Assembly (NCBI GenBank): GCA_944472155.2
Contig: OX235279.1
Location: 155,208,199-155,272,198 of the forward strand
Source: Trichobilharzia szidati
Taxonomy: Eukaryota > Platyhelminthes > Trematoda > Strigeidida > Schistosomatidae
Length of the DNA stretch: 64,000 nucleotides
Direction of reading: 5' to 3'
Part shown: piece after piece, positions 36,561 to 47,910 of the stretch
Layout of the letters: each line of letters begins with the position of its first letter
Position numbering within the stretch: position 1 is the first letter of the stretch
Program-made: the position numbers and the translations under genes
The notes under the pieces: generated by a model
The model's database searches: none
The model's input: only the letters and a program-made list of their open reading frames with translations
What the model was told of the DNA's origin: nothing

Positions 36561-37271
36561 TTTCTTTTCACATCCTGCACTATGAATGGTAATGTTTCAT
36601 TCACAGAGATAGGGGGTTACGGAGCAAACCTCAGCAGATGACGTAAGTTGGCGAATTCCAAATAAATCTTTTTGGTACTTACTCACAGCGGATAACAGAG
36701 TAAAATAGCAACTTGCTTTGGGTGAGGCCCTATAAACCCAAGGGAATAATAACAAAAAATCCCTATATATATATGTATTAGAATAGAGCCAGAGATGAGG
36801 ATCTAATTGAAAAGTGGACATTTCTTTACTCAGTACTTATGTCCGAATGTCATGTTTCGCAATACGTCAAGACGGAAGTACGGACGCTGAGTTAGGCACA
36901 GACGTGCTGATCACTAAAACAGCTTGACTACAACGGTTACCTATTTCCGAAGCCCGCACTATTCAAGCGAGTACATATAATAGCATCAGCTGAATAGTAT
37001 ATAATACGTAATTATGTACTATTCAAAAAATCACCAAGGATATGTCAGTTAGTCTGTAATCATGATGAATAAAATAGTGGAGGTTATTCCAAGTTGGTTA
37101 CTTCTGATTGGTTTACTTCCAAACTGAACATCGACTAACGTATCACCAAATAGGGATTTTGTCTATCATAACAACAATATTTAAATATGTTCTTTTTGTG
37201 AATAATATTTTAAATTTGCATATATTTTCTCCTTCTCCTTCTGAAACACTTTTATTACTTTTTTTCTATAG

Positions 37272-37421
37272 TTGAAACTATAGGTTGTATCCTGCTTGAT
37301 TTAACCGCGTTGCTATTCAATCTCCTTGGATGTTCTTTACTGCTTAGCGGTATATTCTCGCTGAATCTAAAACATAAACGTATCTTTTATTACACATCAG
37401 TTATTTTGAATACAATTGCGT
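37272..37421 (+). CDS. Claudin/PMP22-like protein, exon with TM2 and start of TM3
   Basis: The acceptor is TCTATAG at 37265-37271 and the donor GTAAGT at 37422. The 150-base exon enters and leaves in phase 1, so it joins both neighbours without a frameshift. It encodes TM2 (IGCILLDLTALLFNLLGCSL, then LLSGIFS), a short basic cytosolic turn (NLKHKR) and the start of TM3 (IFYYTSVILNTIAC). The short loop between TM2 and TM3 is as expected for claudin-type topology. Frame, phase and hydropathy all fit, although the exon is too short to be found by open-frame length alone. Intron lengths on either side are 2.8 and 7.9 kb. Confidence 0.8.
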
Positions 37422-37679
37422 GTAAGTTTGTACGCCCCCCCCCCAACACAGCCGTTTTTTGTGTTGTTTTTCCTAAATGACTTTGGTAAGCATAAAATAC
37501 ATTTTAGCTGTTTGTTCTCGTCACGAATCAGAATCAGTTAGACATCATCGAGTATCAGAATGTCAAATTCCAGTTAATTTATGACTAGTGGATGGTTGTC
37601 TTGGTTATCTGGTACTGACTTGAAGTTGTTGCCAGTGAGATCCTCCATGTCACGGCTTATCTAGAGGTTCATTGATGTC

Positions 37680-38580
37680 ACTTTTGGCGGCGGGAGCGAT
37701 ATACATATCCCAAGACAACCGATGGTATGTACTTCGTGGATGATATATGTCTAATGTTACACAAACTCGAAGACACACAAGTGAAAACAGCAAACTGGCA
37801 GAAGAAGCAGCAAACACAGGGTTTCAAGTAAACACAAAAAAGACTGAGGTGATGAAGGTAACCAACCAACAATCTATCAGCAACGAGCACCAGTCACCAT
37901 CAACGGAGAAATTTGGAAGAGGTCACTTCTTCCACTAATCTAGCTAGGAAGCATAGTTCCAACTACAAGTGGCAAAATGGATGAGGATGTCAAAACAGGC
38001 CAGAATCAGAAAGGCAAGGTACACCTTCATCAATCCGGAATCAGTTTGGAAGTTCGCTTCACTGGAATCAGAATGAAGAACGAAATTCCGATTCAGCTCA
38101 ACACCAATGTCAAGTCAGTCTCTTAATTATTCTGTGTGGGTCTGAAATTGACCAACGCGTCATGAAAAGCATTTCCGGCAGGGTGCTGCCAACTTCTATC
38201 AATAGCTGCCTTCGCTGGCTTCAAACTGAATATCAGGTGGCAAAAAAGGAACTCTGGGAACGAACCAATCAAGAATCTATTACTCAACAAACATTCCGAA
38301 TAAAATGGAGATGGATGGATTGGACACACACTGAGACCGTTGGGCGACACTACACACTACTCAAGTATAACCCAGATGGTAAAAGACGAACCATGCTTGT
38401 GTCGGACTCTGACATGCAGGAGATCGTTGGGTGAGGGGGAGATGAGAGAATATGGGTAATCGTTGGGGCAGCTAAAGGGGTCTGTAGAGAATGGGCAATT
38501 GTGCAGATCTTTTATTGAAGCTGTATGTTCCATTTGGAACCCAAGTGAACAATAATAAGCAATAATAATAATAATCCCAA
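37680..38580 (+). mobile_element. RTE-B 3' end with intact AAT-type tail
   Basis: A long plus-strand copy. FVDDICLMLHKLED (37728-37770) corresponds to the catalytic F/Y-ADD block. It is followed by KTEVMKVTNQQSISNEHQSP, then 'ELWERTNQESITQQTF' and RIKWRWMDWTHTETVGRH. It ends GGAACCCAAGTGAACAATAA and an (AAT)n tail near 38560-38577. Frameshifts between the blocks kill it. Confidence 0.85.
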
Positions 38581-38689
38581 ATTAACAAAGGTCGGACAAA
38601 ATTCATTGGTCATGAAATTCCGACCTAAGTGTGGCTGAATGGTCAAAAAGCTTGACCTTATACAGTTGTACTTCCTCTTGGCCTTTATG

Positions 38690-39000
38690 CGAGATAGGTG
38701 TTGCGTCACTTCAATTTCACGTGTTCTTGGCGTGTGTTGTTTCTATGATCATAGATTGATTGATTAGCCTTTCTGTCTTTTTCCACCTAACTATTACTAT
38801 TACTTCTTAATACTTTACCCTATCCCACTCCCCCTGCACTGTATGATTACATACAAGTAAATCCAACTCAAGGGTTGATCTGCTTACATTTTTATTTACC
38901 GGTAACCTAACTGATCGTTATCCACTAGTTCTACATATGTAATTGACCTCGTCCACTGTTATCTAAAGTCAACAAAATTTACACCTCAGTGAACTGTCAC
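38690..39000. repeat. Unnamed dispersed repeat (R3), copy 2
   Basis: Shares ordered words with 21700-22160: a GGTGTTGCGTCACTTCAATT start, pyrimidine-rich text, GATTACATACAAGTAAATCC, ACCTAACTGATCGTTATCCA and GTAATTGACCTCGTCCACTG. Confidence 0.5.
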
Positions 39001-39129
39001 CCTAATTCCAAAGCAATAAAAGTGTATTGAAATATCATATAAAGTATACTGTGATACAATTATGAATGGTAGAAAAAAGTTGTACCCACCCAGTGACCGA
39101 TACTGCATCGTTAGACATTCCATGATAGA

Positions 39130-39610
39130 CATTCCCTTGCATTTCGAGTGGAAAATAGGCCTTCAACCAGAGTTTTTATTGCTAATTCTCTCTGGCTGGC
39201 CATCTCATCTTCAGTATGGAGCCAACGAAGGCAGCTGTTGATAAAATCTGTGGTAATCTGTTGGAATTGCTTTATGTGACCCGCAGGTCAAGTTTCTGAC
39301 CCATATAAAAGAACTGAATGACTTAACATTGTTGTCGAGAATCCGAATCTTGTTCTTTATGCTGAGGTGGAGCGAAGAATATTTCCAAACTGATTTTAGA
39401 GTGATGAAGGTCTGCCTCACCTTTCCAATTCTGGTTTCCACATTCTCATCCGCCTATCTATTGGAACGATGGGTGAAGGAAGTGACCTCTGTCATATCTA
39501 TTGCGTTGATAGTGATTGGTACTTACTGTTGTTGTTTGGTTAGTTATCTTCATCACCTCTATATCTTCTCTATGTCCACTTGAAATTCTTTCTTTGCTGA
39601 TTCTTCGGAT
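39130..39610 (-). mobile_element. RTE-B fragment
   Basis: On the minus strand 39441-39211 reads IGKVRQTFITLKSVWKYSSL, then NKIRILDNNVKSF. These are diagnostic words of the RT C-terminal region. Confidence 0.8.
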
Positions 39611-40779
39611 TGATTACAGAATATTATTTATTGGATAGTGAGTAACGTTTTAGAATTCAGAAGATGCACACTTCGTCCTTTTCGGCACTCGTCAGTCAGC
39701 TGGATATACCTGCATTCCCCAGTGAGTGGAGATGGTATTCCCACCGAAACTCGGACCCCGTCATAATCTATTGTTTCCAGAACCAAGGCGTTGTCCACAA
39801 AACCACTTAGGCGACTACAACAGCCACTTCTTGTTCAATGGACATCAGCTATTTTTTTTTCATTTCATTTTGATTTTTCTGTTGACTGACTTGGTCAAAA
39901 TATTGGGTGCCTCTGTTGACTTGTTGGAACATCCTAGTACGGACGATCTGTAGATGTCTGAGGATTAACTTGAAGTAGTTTGGTGGGTGGTTATCAGCAA
40001 CGGAATCCAAATGATTCTTCTAGTCCGTTCAATTTGGGCCTCATCAGCTTAACTGCCTCAATTTAATCTTCAAATACCACCAAAGCTTCCGCAGTGCTAG
40101 GAGGTTCCAAAATGTTAACAGGAGTACCAAACATTTCAGTCCAATAAATCAACGGGAAAATCAAAAGTGAATTCAAAAACAACAACTAATAATGATTTAA
40201 GCTAAGAGACAGGTAGGCAGAAAAATTGTGACAATAAAAGTCACATAGTGGTGAGAGATAAATGAAAATTTCTTTCTGTATACAAGCAGGAGTTATTTTT
40301 AAGTTGTTCGCTAACAATGGCTTCTACAGAATGAAGTAATCAAGGTTTCCTTTCTGCATATTGACTGTTTTGACATCTTGACTGGTTTCAATTCTATATT
40401 TAGTATCAATCAGCTGCTTATCGATTGCCTTTGAAAATACTTTCCTACTTTTCATCTATGAGACCCATAAGGTATATACTCAGAAAATCTAGTTGACTAT
40501 CTTAGAGTAGTCGAAGAATTTCTGTGAACTAAAATGAATCCCTAGTTTTCACTGATGTCTAACTGATAATGTTAGTTCCTGACGAATTCCAACAATTGGA
40601 ACTGATGATATCAAAGTTCTACAACAAAAACGCATCATCGAAATATCAGTCTCCAGCTCACTGACTGGGTGGATGTCCTAAAGGTGTACTGAGTAAGAAG
40701 TCATAACCAGTGGGCTCCATCATATCAAAAGTAGTGAGAATGTGCTCATCGAAGGCATGATCAATAGCCGTAGAGTTAT
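39611..40779. other. Unassigned intronic sequence
   Basis: No coding signal or familiar repeat recognised. Some plus-strand text near 40080-40150 may be repeat-derived. Confidence 0.35.
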
Positions 40780-41040
40780 ATTACGCGAACTGACAGAAGT
40801 TAGAATTCACAGATCATAGAATTCTGACCCAAGTATGGTGCAATGATGAATGAGTTTGATCTTTTAAACCGAAGGTCGTCTGTGATTCTCTCTCTGTTGG
40901 GGTTATCTGTATGTCATAGGAGACGATAAGACCTGCTAAGGGACATTTATTGAAAACAAAACGACATCATATTTATCTATTCTAAGCCACATTAAAGTTC
41001 CGAACATGTCAAACAAAAAATGGACTGTTCTGATTGGCTG
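40780..41040 (+). repeat. SM-alpha-like head followed by dispersed repeat
   Basis: GAACTGACAGAAGTTAGAAT and a decayed A-box/B-box region (40840-40900) resemble the SM-alpha 5' half. The GACATCATATTTATCTATTC and AAGCCACATTAAAGTTCCG words match 25.3 kb. Confidence 0.45.
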
Positions 41041-41249
41041 GCGACAAGTTGTCCAATGAGATTATTTCAAGTCTACAACGTAAAATAATTCCAGGTTTGA
41101 GGAATAAACACTTCTACCGCTGCAGCCATTGGCTTAAAATGTTGATTTCAGTTTCTGTTCGCTTTTTATCAATCTGCTTGGCCCTACACGTATGCACTGC
41201 TAAAGAATTTGAAACTAAAAGGAAACAGCTGTCCAGTGGGCCCTGACTG

Positions 41250-42435
41250 ACGGAGTTTCAACATAGAACTAATATGCACATGAATGCAGCAGTACTTCAA
41301 GTCGCTACACTCTCCAAGAAGCAAAAAAAGGCAGTAAGTGAGACTGAAAAGAAATATTATGAGCAGAAATGTGGGAGAGAAAGAACAGTAAAGTGTAGAT
41401 CACGAAGACTGGATATATCTCAGCCACTGAGGATGGTCTTAAGTCATATTGTCAATAGTTTTAAGATAACCAAGTTCCGAACCAGATATTCTAGTTATCC
41501 TTATGTGACTGGCTCAAACTAACTACTGTTAGTGACTCCAATTTTTAATACGGTCACTCTTTTCCAACCCAGACACATGTCAGCTAACATTACTGATCAC
41601 GGAAGACGATGGCTCGGTATAAGCAACTTATATGTCGTAGCCTTTTCAATCGACACACAACTTCCTAATCTAATCAACTTACCTTACCTTATTACCTAAC
41701 ACTCTACATCCACACTCAATATTGCTTACCATCGATAAACACCTTCGGTCAAAGAGAGTTCGCCTAGTCATATCTTCCACTTTCATTGACTATATCTTGT
41801 TTACAGCCACACAGTGAGCTACCGCTGTGCAGCACAGGCATCATTTAGATCGACAGAGGTGATGTGAGGTGTTTACAAATGCCACACGTGCTTTTTGTTG
41901 TCTCTGTGCTGAGATTTCCCCAGTAATCGACCAGTCAGTCAGCTCATAAGGGGTGATGCAAATTCCTAAATAAGTGAAAGAGCTGAGTGATCAATACACT
42001 CCACCACTTCACTTCTGTCTCCTGTCTTTCAACTAGGAGTAGGTTTAGAACAGTCCTGTAGCAGCAGCCTCTTACGTTTGACAGGGGGAGTCTGATGCCG
42101 AAGACATACTGAAGATTTCTGCTCAAAATGCTCAAATGACTCTACATTTTGTCCTCGAATTCACCTAGGAGGACTCTATAAGGCTATTCCCTAAGTCACT
42201 GAAGTTAGTCAGTGTAAATTCTCTCCCCAAACCTTATTACATCTATGATGAAATTAAACAAAAGTGGGGCACAGTAGCCACTATAGACAATAATGATTGT
42301 TGTCATTATTTCAGATGATAACAACTTTTCATGGACTGTTTCGTACACGTCCACGTGAGTTCGAGTGGAGTGCCGTAATACTCCGTGGTTTCCATCTACC
42401 TCTCTAATTGACGCAGTTAGTTCGTGATGAAACAC
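41250..42435 (-). mobile_element. RTE-A fragment
   Basis: Minus strand: 42435-42205 ends CAPLLFNFIIDVIRFGE, the 'CPLSPFLFNFIID' RT block. Further 3', words of the C-terminal region appear around 41750-41580, and the 3' UTR runs to about 41260. The catalytic YADD block between them is decayed. Confidence 0.7.
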
Positions 42436-42454
42436 CTGCTTTGATATATATACT

Positions 42455-42871
42455 TATTCATCCTTACTGCTTTCTAGACACCAGTAGATACCACGTTTCA
42501 TTAAAACAGTGTATTAACGTTATTCTTTTTTCAAAAGACGCCTTTATCCAGTTTACCTAGATGTACGTTTTCACGTTTTTTTAGCCAGAAAAACATGACT
42601 AGTAACGACAGATGTTTTCTGTGAATTTGTTTTGGAAATAGTCATTATAAAAGGTAATTAAGTATTCAAATGCTTTTTTATCTTCTGAATACATGTGTGC
42701 AAAAAACGAAATAGGGAAAGATCACAATTGAAACACAGCTATTTTTTAAGGTGATTCACGAGACTTATAAGACACTGGATAAAGGCGTCTATTCAAAAAA
42801 GAAAAATGTTAATACACTGTTTTAATGAAACCTGGTATCTACTGGTATCTAAAAAGCAGTAAAGATGAATA
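42455..42871. repeat. Foldback element with ~98 bp arms
   Basis: Bases 42455-42552 pair with 42773-42871 in inverted orientation at roughly 90 percent identity by eye, around a 220-base AT-rich loop. Exact shared words include the complement pair of CATTAAAACAGTGTATTAAC. No coding sequence lies inside. It may be a MITE-like element or a hairpin from an inverted duplication. Confidence 0.85.
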
Positions 42872-43354
42872 GGTATAAATATGAACCAATCTGTGAAAAG
42901 CACATATTCAGCCAATCAGATTTCAATAGTGTTGTCCAATCACCAGTCGGAGAGAAGTTGTCAGTCTATAAAGTCAGTAAATTCGTTTTTTAAAGAAAGA
43001 AATACTAACCTTTGGTCACATCTAGGCAACGAATGGATCCTTGATACATTCAAAAGGGACTGTAAATACAATTAAATATGCTTCACAACTTCCCACGTGT
43101 GTTTACTTTGAATAGGAAATAAAAATGTCTTGGTCAAAAATTAGGACACATTATATTCGATTAGCCAGTTAGGTAGGTTTCATCACTTATCGACGTCAGA
43201 TAGGAAAAATGATTGAAAGGTAAGAAGGGTTGTGAACAGTAACCTACTGTATAGTTGTGAATAGCTTTGAAATATATATCTCGAACTTCCAGTCAGATGC
43301 TCTGACTGGTGGAATTAACAGATTCGCTTGTGATCCGAATGAAAAAGAGGGGGC

Positions 43355-44170
43355 TTCAACGGCCTATTCCCATTCCTCCCAGTTCTCTACAGTCTTTTCT
43401 TAAGCTGGCTTTTTTCGGTTGCTTTCGACGTTACACCTCCTCCTCTTCCCATGATCTCCTACTAGTCAACCTCGGATCAACGCACGACTCGTCGCATACT
43501 TTTCATTCATGTTCCATTCGACATTCTTTCTGCAGTGTGGTCTAACGCAAGCGACTAGTCTCTGAATTTTATCCAAGCATTAACCGACTTGAAATCAGCT
43601 TTGGAAATCCGTATGTTGTTTCTTATGCTCAGTACAGTAGATTTCCAGAGTGAGTTCAGAATAATGAAGGTTTGTGTTACTTCTCCAATCCTTGACTAGC
43701 TTTGACATCGTCATTCGTGTTACCACCTGTAGTTGAAACGATACTACCTGTCCGGGAAAGTGAAAGCGGCAACTTGCTTTGGATTTCTGCTACTGATGCT
43801 GAGTCATGGCCGCTCATTTTTATTGATCGTTGCTAATCTTCATAACCTCAGTATTCGCTATGCGTACATGAAATTCTGTCTTCCCTGCTTCTTCTACCAT
43901 CATTTTTGCTTTTTTTGCGTCTGTGGATCCTCAAGTGTATTGTGTTACATTAGGCATAAATTATCCACTGAGTTCACATCTTACAGTTTCATTTTGGTCG
44001 GTCCAGTGGATACCCATCTTCTCGCTCATCACTGTCTGTCGGATGATTCAGTTCACGACCACAGTGTACAATATCGTCAGCGACAGTAAACAGTCAGTTG
44101 GTGAAAGTTATGGTCATAAAATTGAGTGTACTGACCAGTCAAGGTAGATTTCGTAGAATCCTCTTTCCTA
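43355..44170 (-). mobile_element. RTE-B fragment
   Basis: Minus-strand complements of 'RIFKADFKSV' (about 43590), 'VTRMTMSK' and 'YRW--YR' (43700-43745) and the 'E-R--MSDDIVHCG' region toward 44080 place it in the family. Confidence 0.6.
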
Positions 44171-44184
44171 TTCATAAGGATGTC

Positions 44185-44420
44185 GCCGATCACCAAAAGC
44201 TAGGGCTGGGTTTGATTACCACGCTGACGCACTCCTGAAACTCGCCAGGTCAGTCGTAAACCAGCAGAAAAAAGGGAAGGTCGGGTATGAGTTCTTCAAC
44301 ACCACCCCCGAAACAAAACTAAGACCTTCACCGCTAAACTTTCCTTGTTTGACTCTTGAAGACCCATGTTCCCCCACAGGGAACGCAAACAATGAAAAAA
44401 CATGACGAAGTTCAACTTTA
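44185..44420 (+). repeat. SINE-2 copy
   Basis: Decayed B box (GGGTTTGATTACCACGCTGA), GACGCACTCCTGAAACTCGC, then the body words AAGGTCGGGTATGAGTTCTT and CTTGAAGACCCATGTTCCC followed by GGGAACGCAAACAATG. Same order as at 47.4 kb. Confidence 0.65.
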
Positions 44421-44479
44421 GACACATTCTACAGTGACTCAGTTTACTAGCCATATTTCAAGTGATTCACAACGGATAA

Positions 44480-45245
44480 TTCAGTGAAACCTGTCTTTGA
44501 AATGAAAACAGGAGTGTTACTATTATCACCCAAGATGACATCTCTGTTTGTGGTGGTGAACTGGACAATGCAACAGACCGTGAGTGGGGAGCAAGACGAC
44601 AGGGTGAAAGACCTGGACTTTGTGGGTTGTGTATGTCTATTGTCATACAAAGTCGAAGATCTACAGGTGACAGTCAACCAGTATGCAGATGAGATGGGCA
44701 ACAAGGATAGGACTTCAAACGAACATAGAGAAGACGGAGATGAGGATGCGCATATAAGGATGTCAAAATTAGCCAGTGAGGATCGGGAAAGCAAGACAGA
44801 CCTCCATTATTCTGAAACTAGTGTGGAAACCTGCTACCCTCATTCAGAATAAGGAGCCAGTCAGTGCTTCCATCATATGGTTTACAGACTTGGCTAGCGA
44901 GTTGCGACAAGCATTTGCAGCATGTTACAACTCACTTCGCTAGCTGGATACTGAAGATCAGATGACTGGCTAGCCATGAGGAAGGGATAATTTACAAAGA
45001 ACTCTGATAGACAGCGAACCAACCAAGGATTTATTGCCCACCAAACAAATATGCCGGGAAAAATGGAGATGAGTGGATCAGACATTCTGATGAGCAGACC
45101 GTTTAGTGACATTGTACACCAGACAGAGACTGAAAGCTTACAGAGAACCTTGGAGCCAGCTAAACAAAATACTGAAGATAACCATGGGAAATGGAGATAT
45201 GCTGTTCCACATGGAACTCCAGAGAATGACAATGGTATTGACGTT
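44480..45245 (+). mobile_element. RTE-B 3' end abutting the last claudin-like exon
   Basis: The plus strand reads SLFVVVNWTMQQTVSGEQDD, then KDLDFVGCVCLLSYKVEDLQ, in one open frame at 44484-44852. The catalytic ADD of the family is replaced by VGC here. C-terminal words follow to 45240. It ends about 65 bases before the acceptor at 45309. Confidence 0.8.
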
Positions 45246-45309
45246 TGAATGTTTTATCTCTTTTCCGCTTTCATTTATCTGTTTTATTTCTACCCTAATT
45301 CACACATAG

Positions 45310-45587
45310 GTATTACAATGCTACTGGGAGTCATTTTGTTGGCAATTACAAGCACTGAGGACAACAATCGTGATGACAAAAAGCTGATGTCTGATGGGAG
45401 AGGTAATACCAGTACTAACACTAACCAATCAATAGTCACTGTCGGTTGGTCTCTAATTATTGTTTGCTGTGGTATCGTTATTCTTGGTATTGCCGTCTGT
45501 TTAGTTCTTTACGATAGAGGTGGTGAAGAGATTGAATATCGCGAGACAATACATAGGTCATCAAATTATATTGAAGAAGATGCATAG
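45310..45587 (+). CDS. Claudin/PMP22-like protein, terminal exon with TM3 end, second loop, TM4 and tail
   Basis: The acceptor CACATAG ends at 45309. The split Cys codon from the previous exon completes in frame. The exon encodes the rest of TM3 (ITMLLGVILLAIT), a hydrophilic second extracellular loop (about 40 residues, with Asn in NTSTNTNQS), TM4 (TVGWSLIIVCCGIVILGIAV, then CLVLY) and a short acidic tail ending YIEEDA with stop TAG at 45585-45587. GWS at the start of TM4 is a recurring feature of PMP22/claudin relatives. With the two upstream exons this gives about 217 residues, close to the family's usual size once a short first exon is added. The tail shows no obvious PDZ-binding motif. 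Subfamily is unresolved. Confidence 0.8.
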
Positions 45588-46374
45588 AAAAATCAAAAAC
45601 ACATGATAGACAAATAAGCAAACACATACAATTACACACAACAGATACACATTAACGCGATGGGGATGAGACTGAATGACTGTTTGTTTGTTTGTCTGTA
45701 TGTGTATATGATTCTGATTAGAAGAAAAGAAGAAGGGGAAAAATGCTAATACTGCAATTACAAATGTGCAATATACATCTACCAATCAGATTTTAGCAAT
45801 TACATACATAAATGATGGCAAGCTAGACAGACAGACTGTATCTTCTTTTTCAACCAATCACATAATAGCTTTTTGTTTAAAATCGATTGCCTGATTGATT
45901 GGTGGTGGTTTTTTAGAAATATTCATGTTTTCGCCTACTTCCTGTTTTTTTTTGTTGCCCTCAAAATACACTGCAGGTACCCCTCTTGAAGACAATTACA
46001 CACACGCCAAATTTGATTTATAAATCAATATTATTACTATTATCTTTATCATTGTTATTGAAGAAATAATATGCGTATTCAGATTTCTTTTACTTTTCTA
46101 GACACTCAAGTTGGGCATAATTTGGCATGGTGTACAGAGACTAAAAAATGTTGATGGATACGCAAGGTACACTATATATAATGTCAAGTGCTTATCCAAT
46201 AATTTCCAGAAGTACTTGTGCTACTTAGACCATAGAGGCAAATAAAAAAAACTCATCATCAGGAAAAGCAGATACATTTCAGGATCAGAAACGCCCATCT
46301 TTATTCACTTTAGTTACATTGATGGTCGAAATGAACCGTAATTTCAGGATATTGAGTATGAGATTATTATAATA
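45588..46374 (+). other. 3' flank / probable 3' UTR of the claudin-like gene
   Basis: No repeat family recognised, unlike both sides. The first AATAAA seen is at 46241-46246, in an A-rich stretch, and would give a ~650 base 3' UTR. The signal is weak evidence alone. Confidence 0.4.
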
Positions 46375-47430
46375 TTATTATTTTCTTTGCTTTCTGAGTG
46401 GAACATAGGGCTTCAACAACACATCTCCACTTTGTTCTGTTTTCTGTCGTCCTCTTCATTTGGGTCCACGATTGACCAAACTGTCTGGTCCTTTCTTCAC
46501 ACGATCTCCCCCATGTCACCCTAGGACGACCCATTCGTCACTTTCCAACGGGATTCCACTCGAGGGTATGGCGTGCGATATCATTCGGCGGCCTCCTCAA
46601 TGTTTGTCCTATCAATCCATCTCCACTTTCTCCTACATATTTGTTGAGCGATCGGCTCTTGGTTGGTTTGTTCTCAGAGTTGCTTGTTGCTTTCTGGCCA
46701 TTTGATCTTCAGTATGGAGCGAAAGAAGCTGTTGATGAAAGTATGCAACCTGCTGGAAATCCTTTTCGTGACACTCAGTGCACGTTTATGACCTGTATAG
46801 AAGGACCCATTTGACATTGGTGTTAAAAATGCTAATCTTGTTCCTTATGGTGGGTGAGTGCAGAAGATTTCCAAACTGGTTTCAGGTTAATGAAGGCGTA
46901 TCTTGCATTTCCGATTCTGACTGGATTTGACATCTTCATCCGTTCCGCTGCCTGTAGTGGAAACGATGCTTCCTGGATGGATAAGTGAAGGAGGTAACCT
47001 CCGTTAAATCTCTGCCTTTGGTGGTGATTGGTGCTGGTTGTTGCTGATGGTGGTCGGTTATCTTCATCACGTCCGTCTTCTCTGTGTACACCTGCAGTCC
47101 TGTTTTCGCTGCCTCTTCAGCCAGTTTGTTGGTTTTCGTTTGCAAGTCTTCGAGTTTGTTTGACATTAAACACATATTATCTGCGGATTTCAGACCTTCC
47201 AGAGTCTTCTTATCAGTCGTCCAGTGTATTCCTGACTACTCATCCCCAACAGTCTGACGCATAATCCAGTCCACCACAATTAAGAATATCATCGGTGTTA
47301 ACAGGCAGCATTGTCTTACTCCTGTATGCACTTTGAACGCCTCGCTGAGTTTTCAGTTGTGGATCACCTGACACATGGCATTGTCATATAGCTTCTGAAT
47401 GAGGTCGACAAAGACTTAAGGAGTATGAGA
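46375..47430 (-). mobile_element. RTE-B fragment, long
   Basis: Minus strand 47175-46936 reads MSNKLEDLQTKTNKLAEEAA, then KTGLQVYTEKTDVMKI and FTYPSRKHRFHYR. Upstream, a 'GCDYVSG' region reaches 47400. The 3' border is a TATTATAATATTATTATTTT tract (46365-46385). Confidence 0.8.
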
Positions 47431-47439
47431 TTAGACTCT

Positions 47440-47690
47440 GCTAAATGTAAGTGCGACGGTGGTATAGCGTTAGGACGCTCGCCGACCATGCACATGGTTC
47501 GAAGTTCAATCTCCGGCCGACGCACTCCTTTACCTCACTAAGCCACAAGTATTGCTGGTGAAGAGGAAAGGTTGGGCATGAGGCTAGCAACCTCATCCTG
47601 TAAAATAAACACTGCTACAGAAACTTCAAGCCACTAGCTTGAAGCCCTGTGTTCCACTGGGGAACGTGAAGGATAAAAAAATTTTAAGTA
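47440..47690 (+). repeat. SINE-2 copy, best preserved
   Basis: A box GGTATAGCGTTAGGACGCTC and B box GGTTCGAAGTTCAATCTCC are at tRNA-like spacing. The body has GGGCATGAGGCTAGCAACC, AAGCCCTGTGTTCCACTGGG and a final GGGAACGTGAAGG. This supports RNA polymerase III transcription in the ancestral element. Confidence 0.7.
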
Positions 47691-47910
47691 AGCTGATCCT
47701 CCAGGACTTATTGACAAAGAATCCTAATTTTAAGATAGGCAGTGAAATGGCTGAATATACTGACAACTGCACTTTACTTAACTAGCAAATTGAATAAAAC
47801 CTGGTGGATTCACTATGGTTCCTGATGAAATAATTGTATCGATACAAAAAGACTTGTGTGACACTTGACAACAACTAACGTCTATTTTTTAGATGTCATT
47901 AATATATTTG

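Larger units (their letters stand above)
34440..37271 (+). other. Intron between claudin-like exons, repeat-filled
   Basis: Begins GTAAGT and ends TATAG after a pyrimidine-rich stretch. It contains two RTE-B fragments, an SM-alpha-like repeat and an RTE-A fragment, listed separately. The stretch 36561-37271 shows nothing else recognisable. Confidence 0.75.
37422..45309 (+). other. 7.9 kb intron of the claudin-like gene
   Basis: Starts GTAAGT and ends CATAG. It holds three minus and plus RTE-B copies, an RTE-A copy, repeat R3, SM-alpha-like and SINE-2 sequences and a foldback element. A C10 run lies just after the donor (37435-37444). Segments 39611-40779 and 42872-43354 hold nothing I can name. 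Confidence 0.7.
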
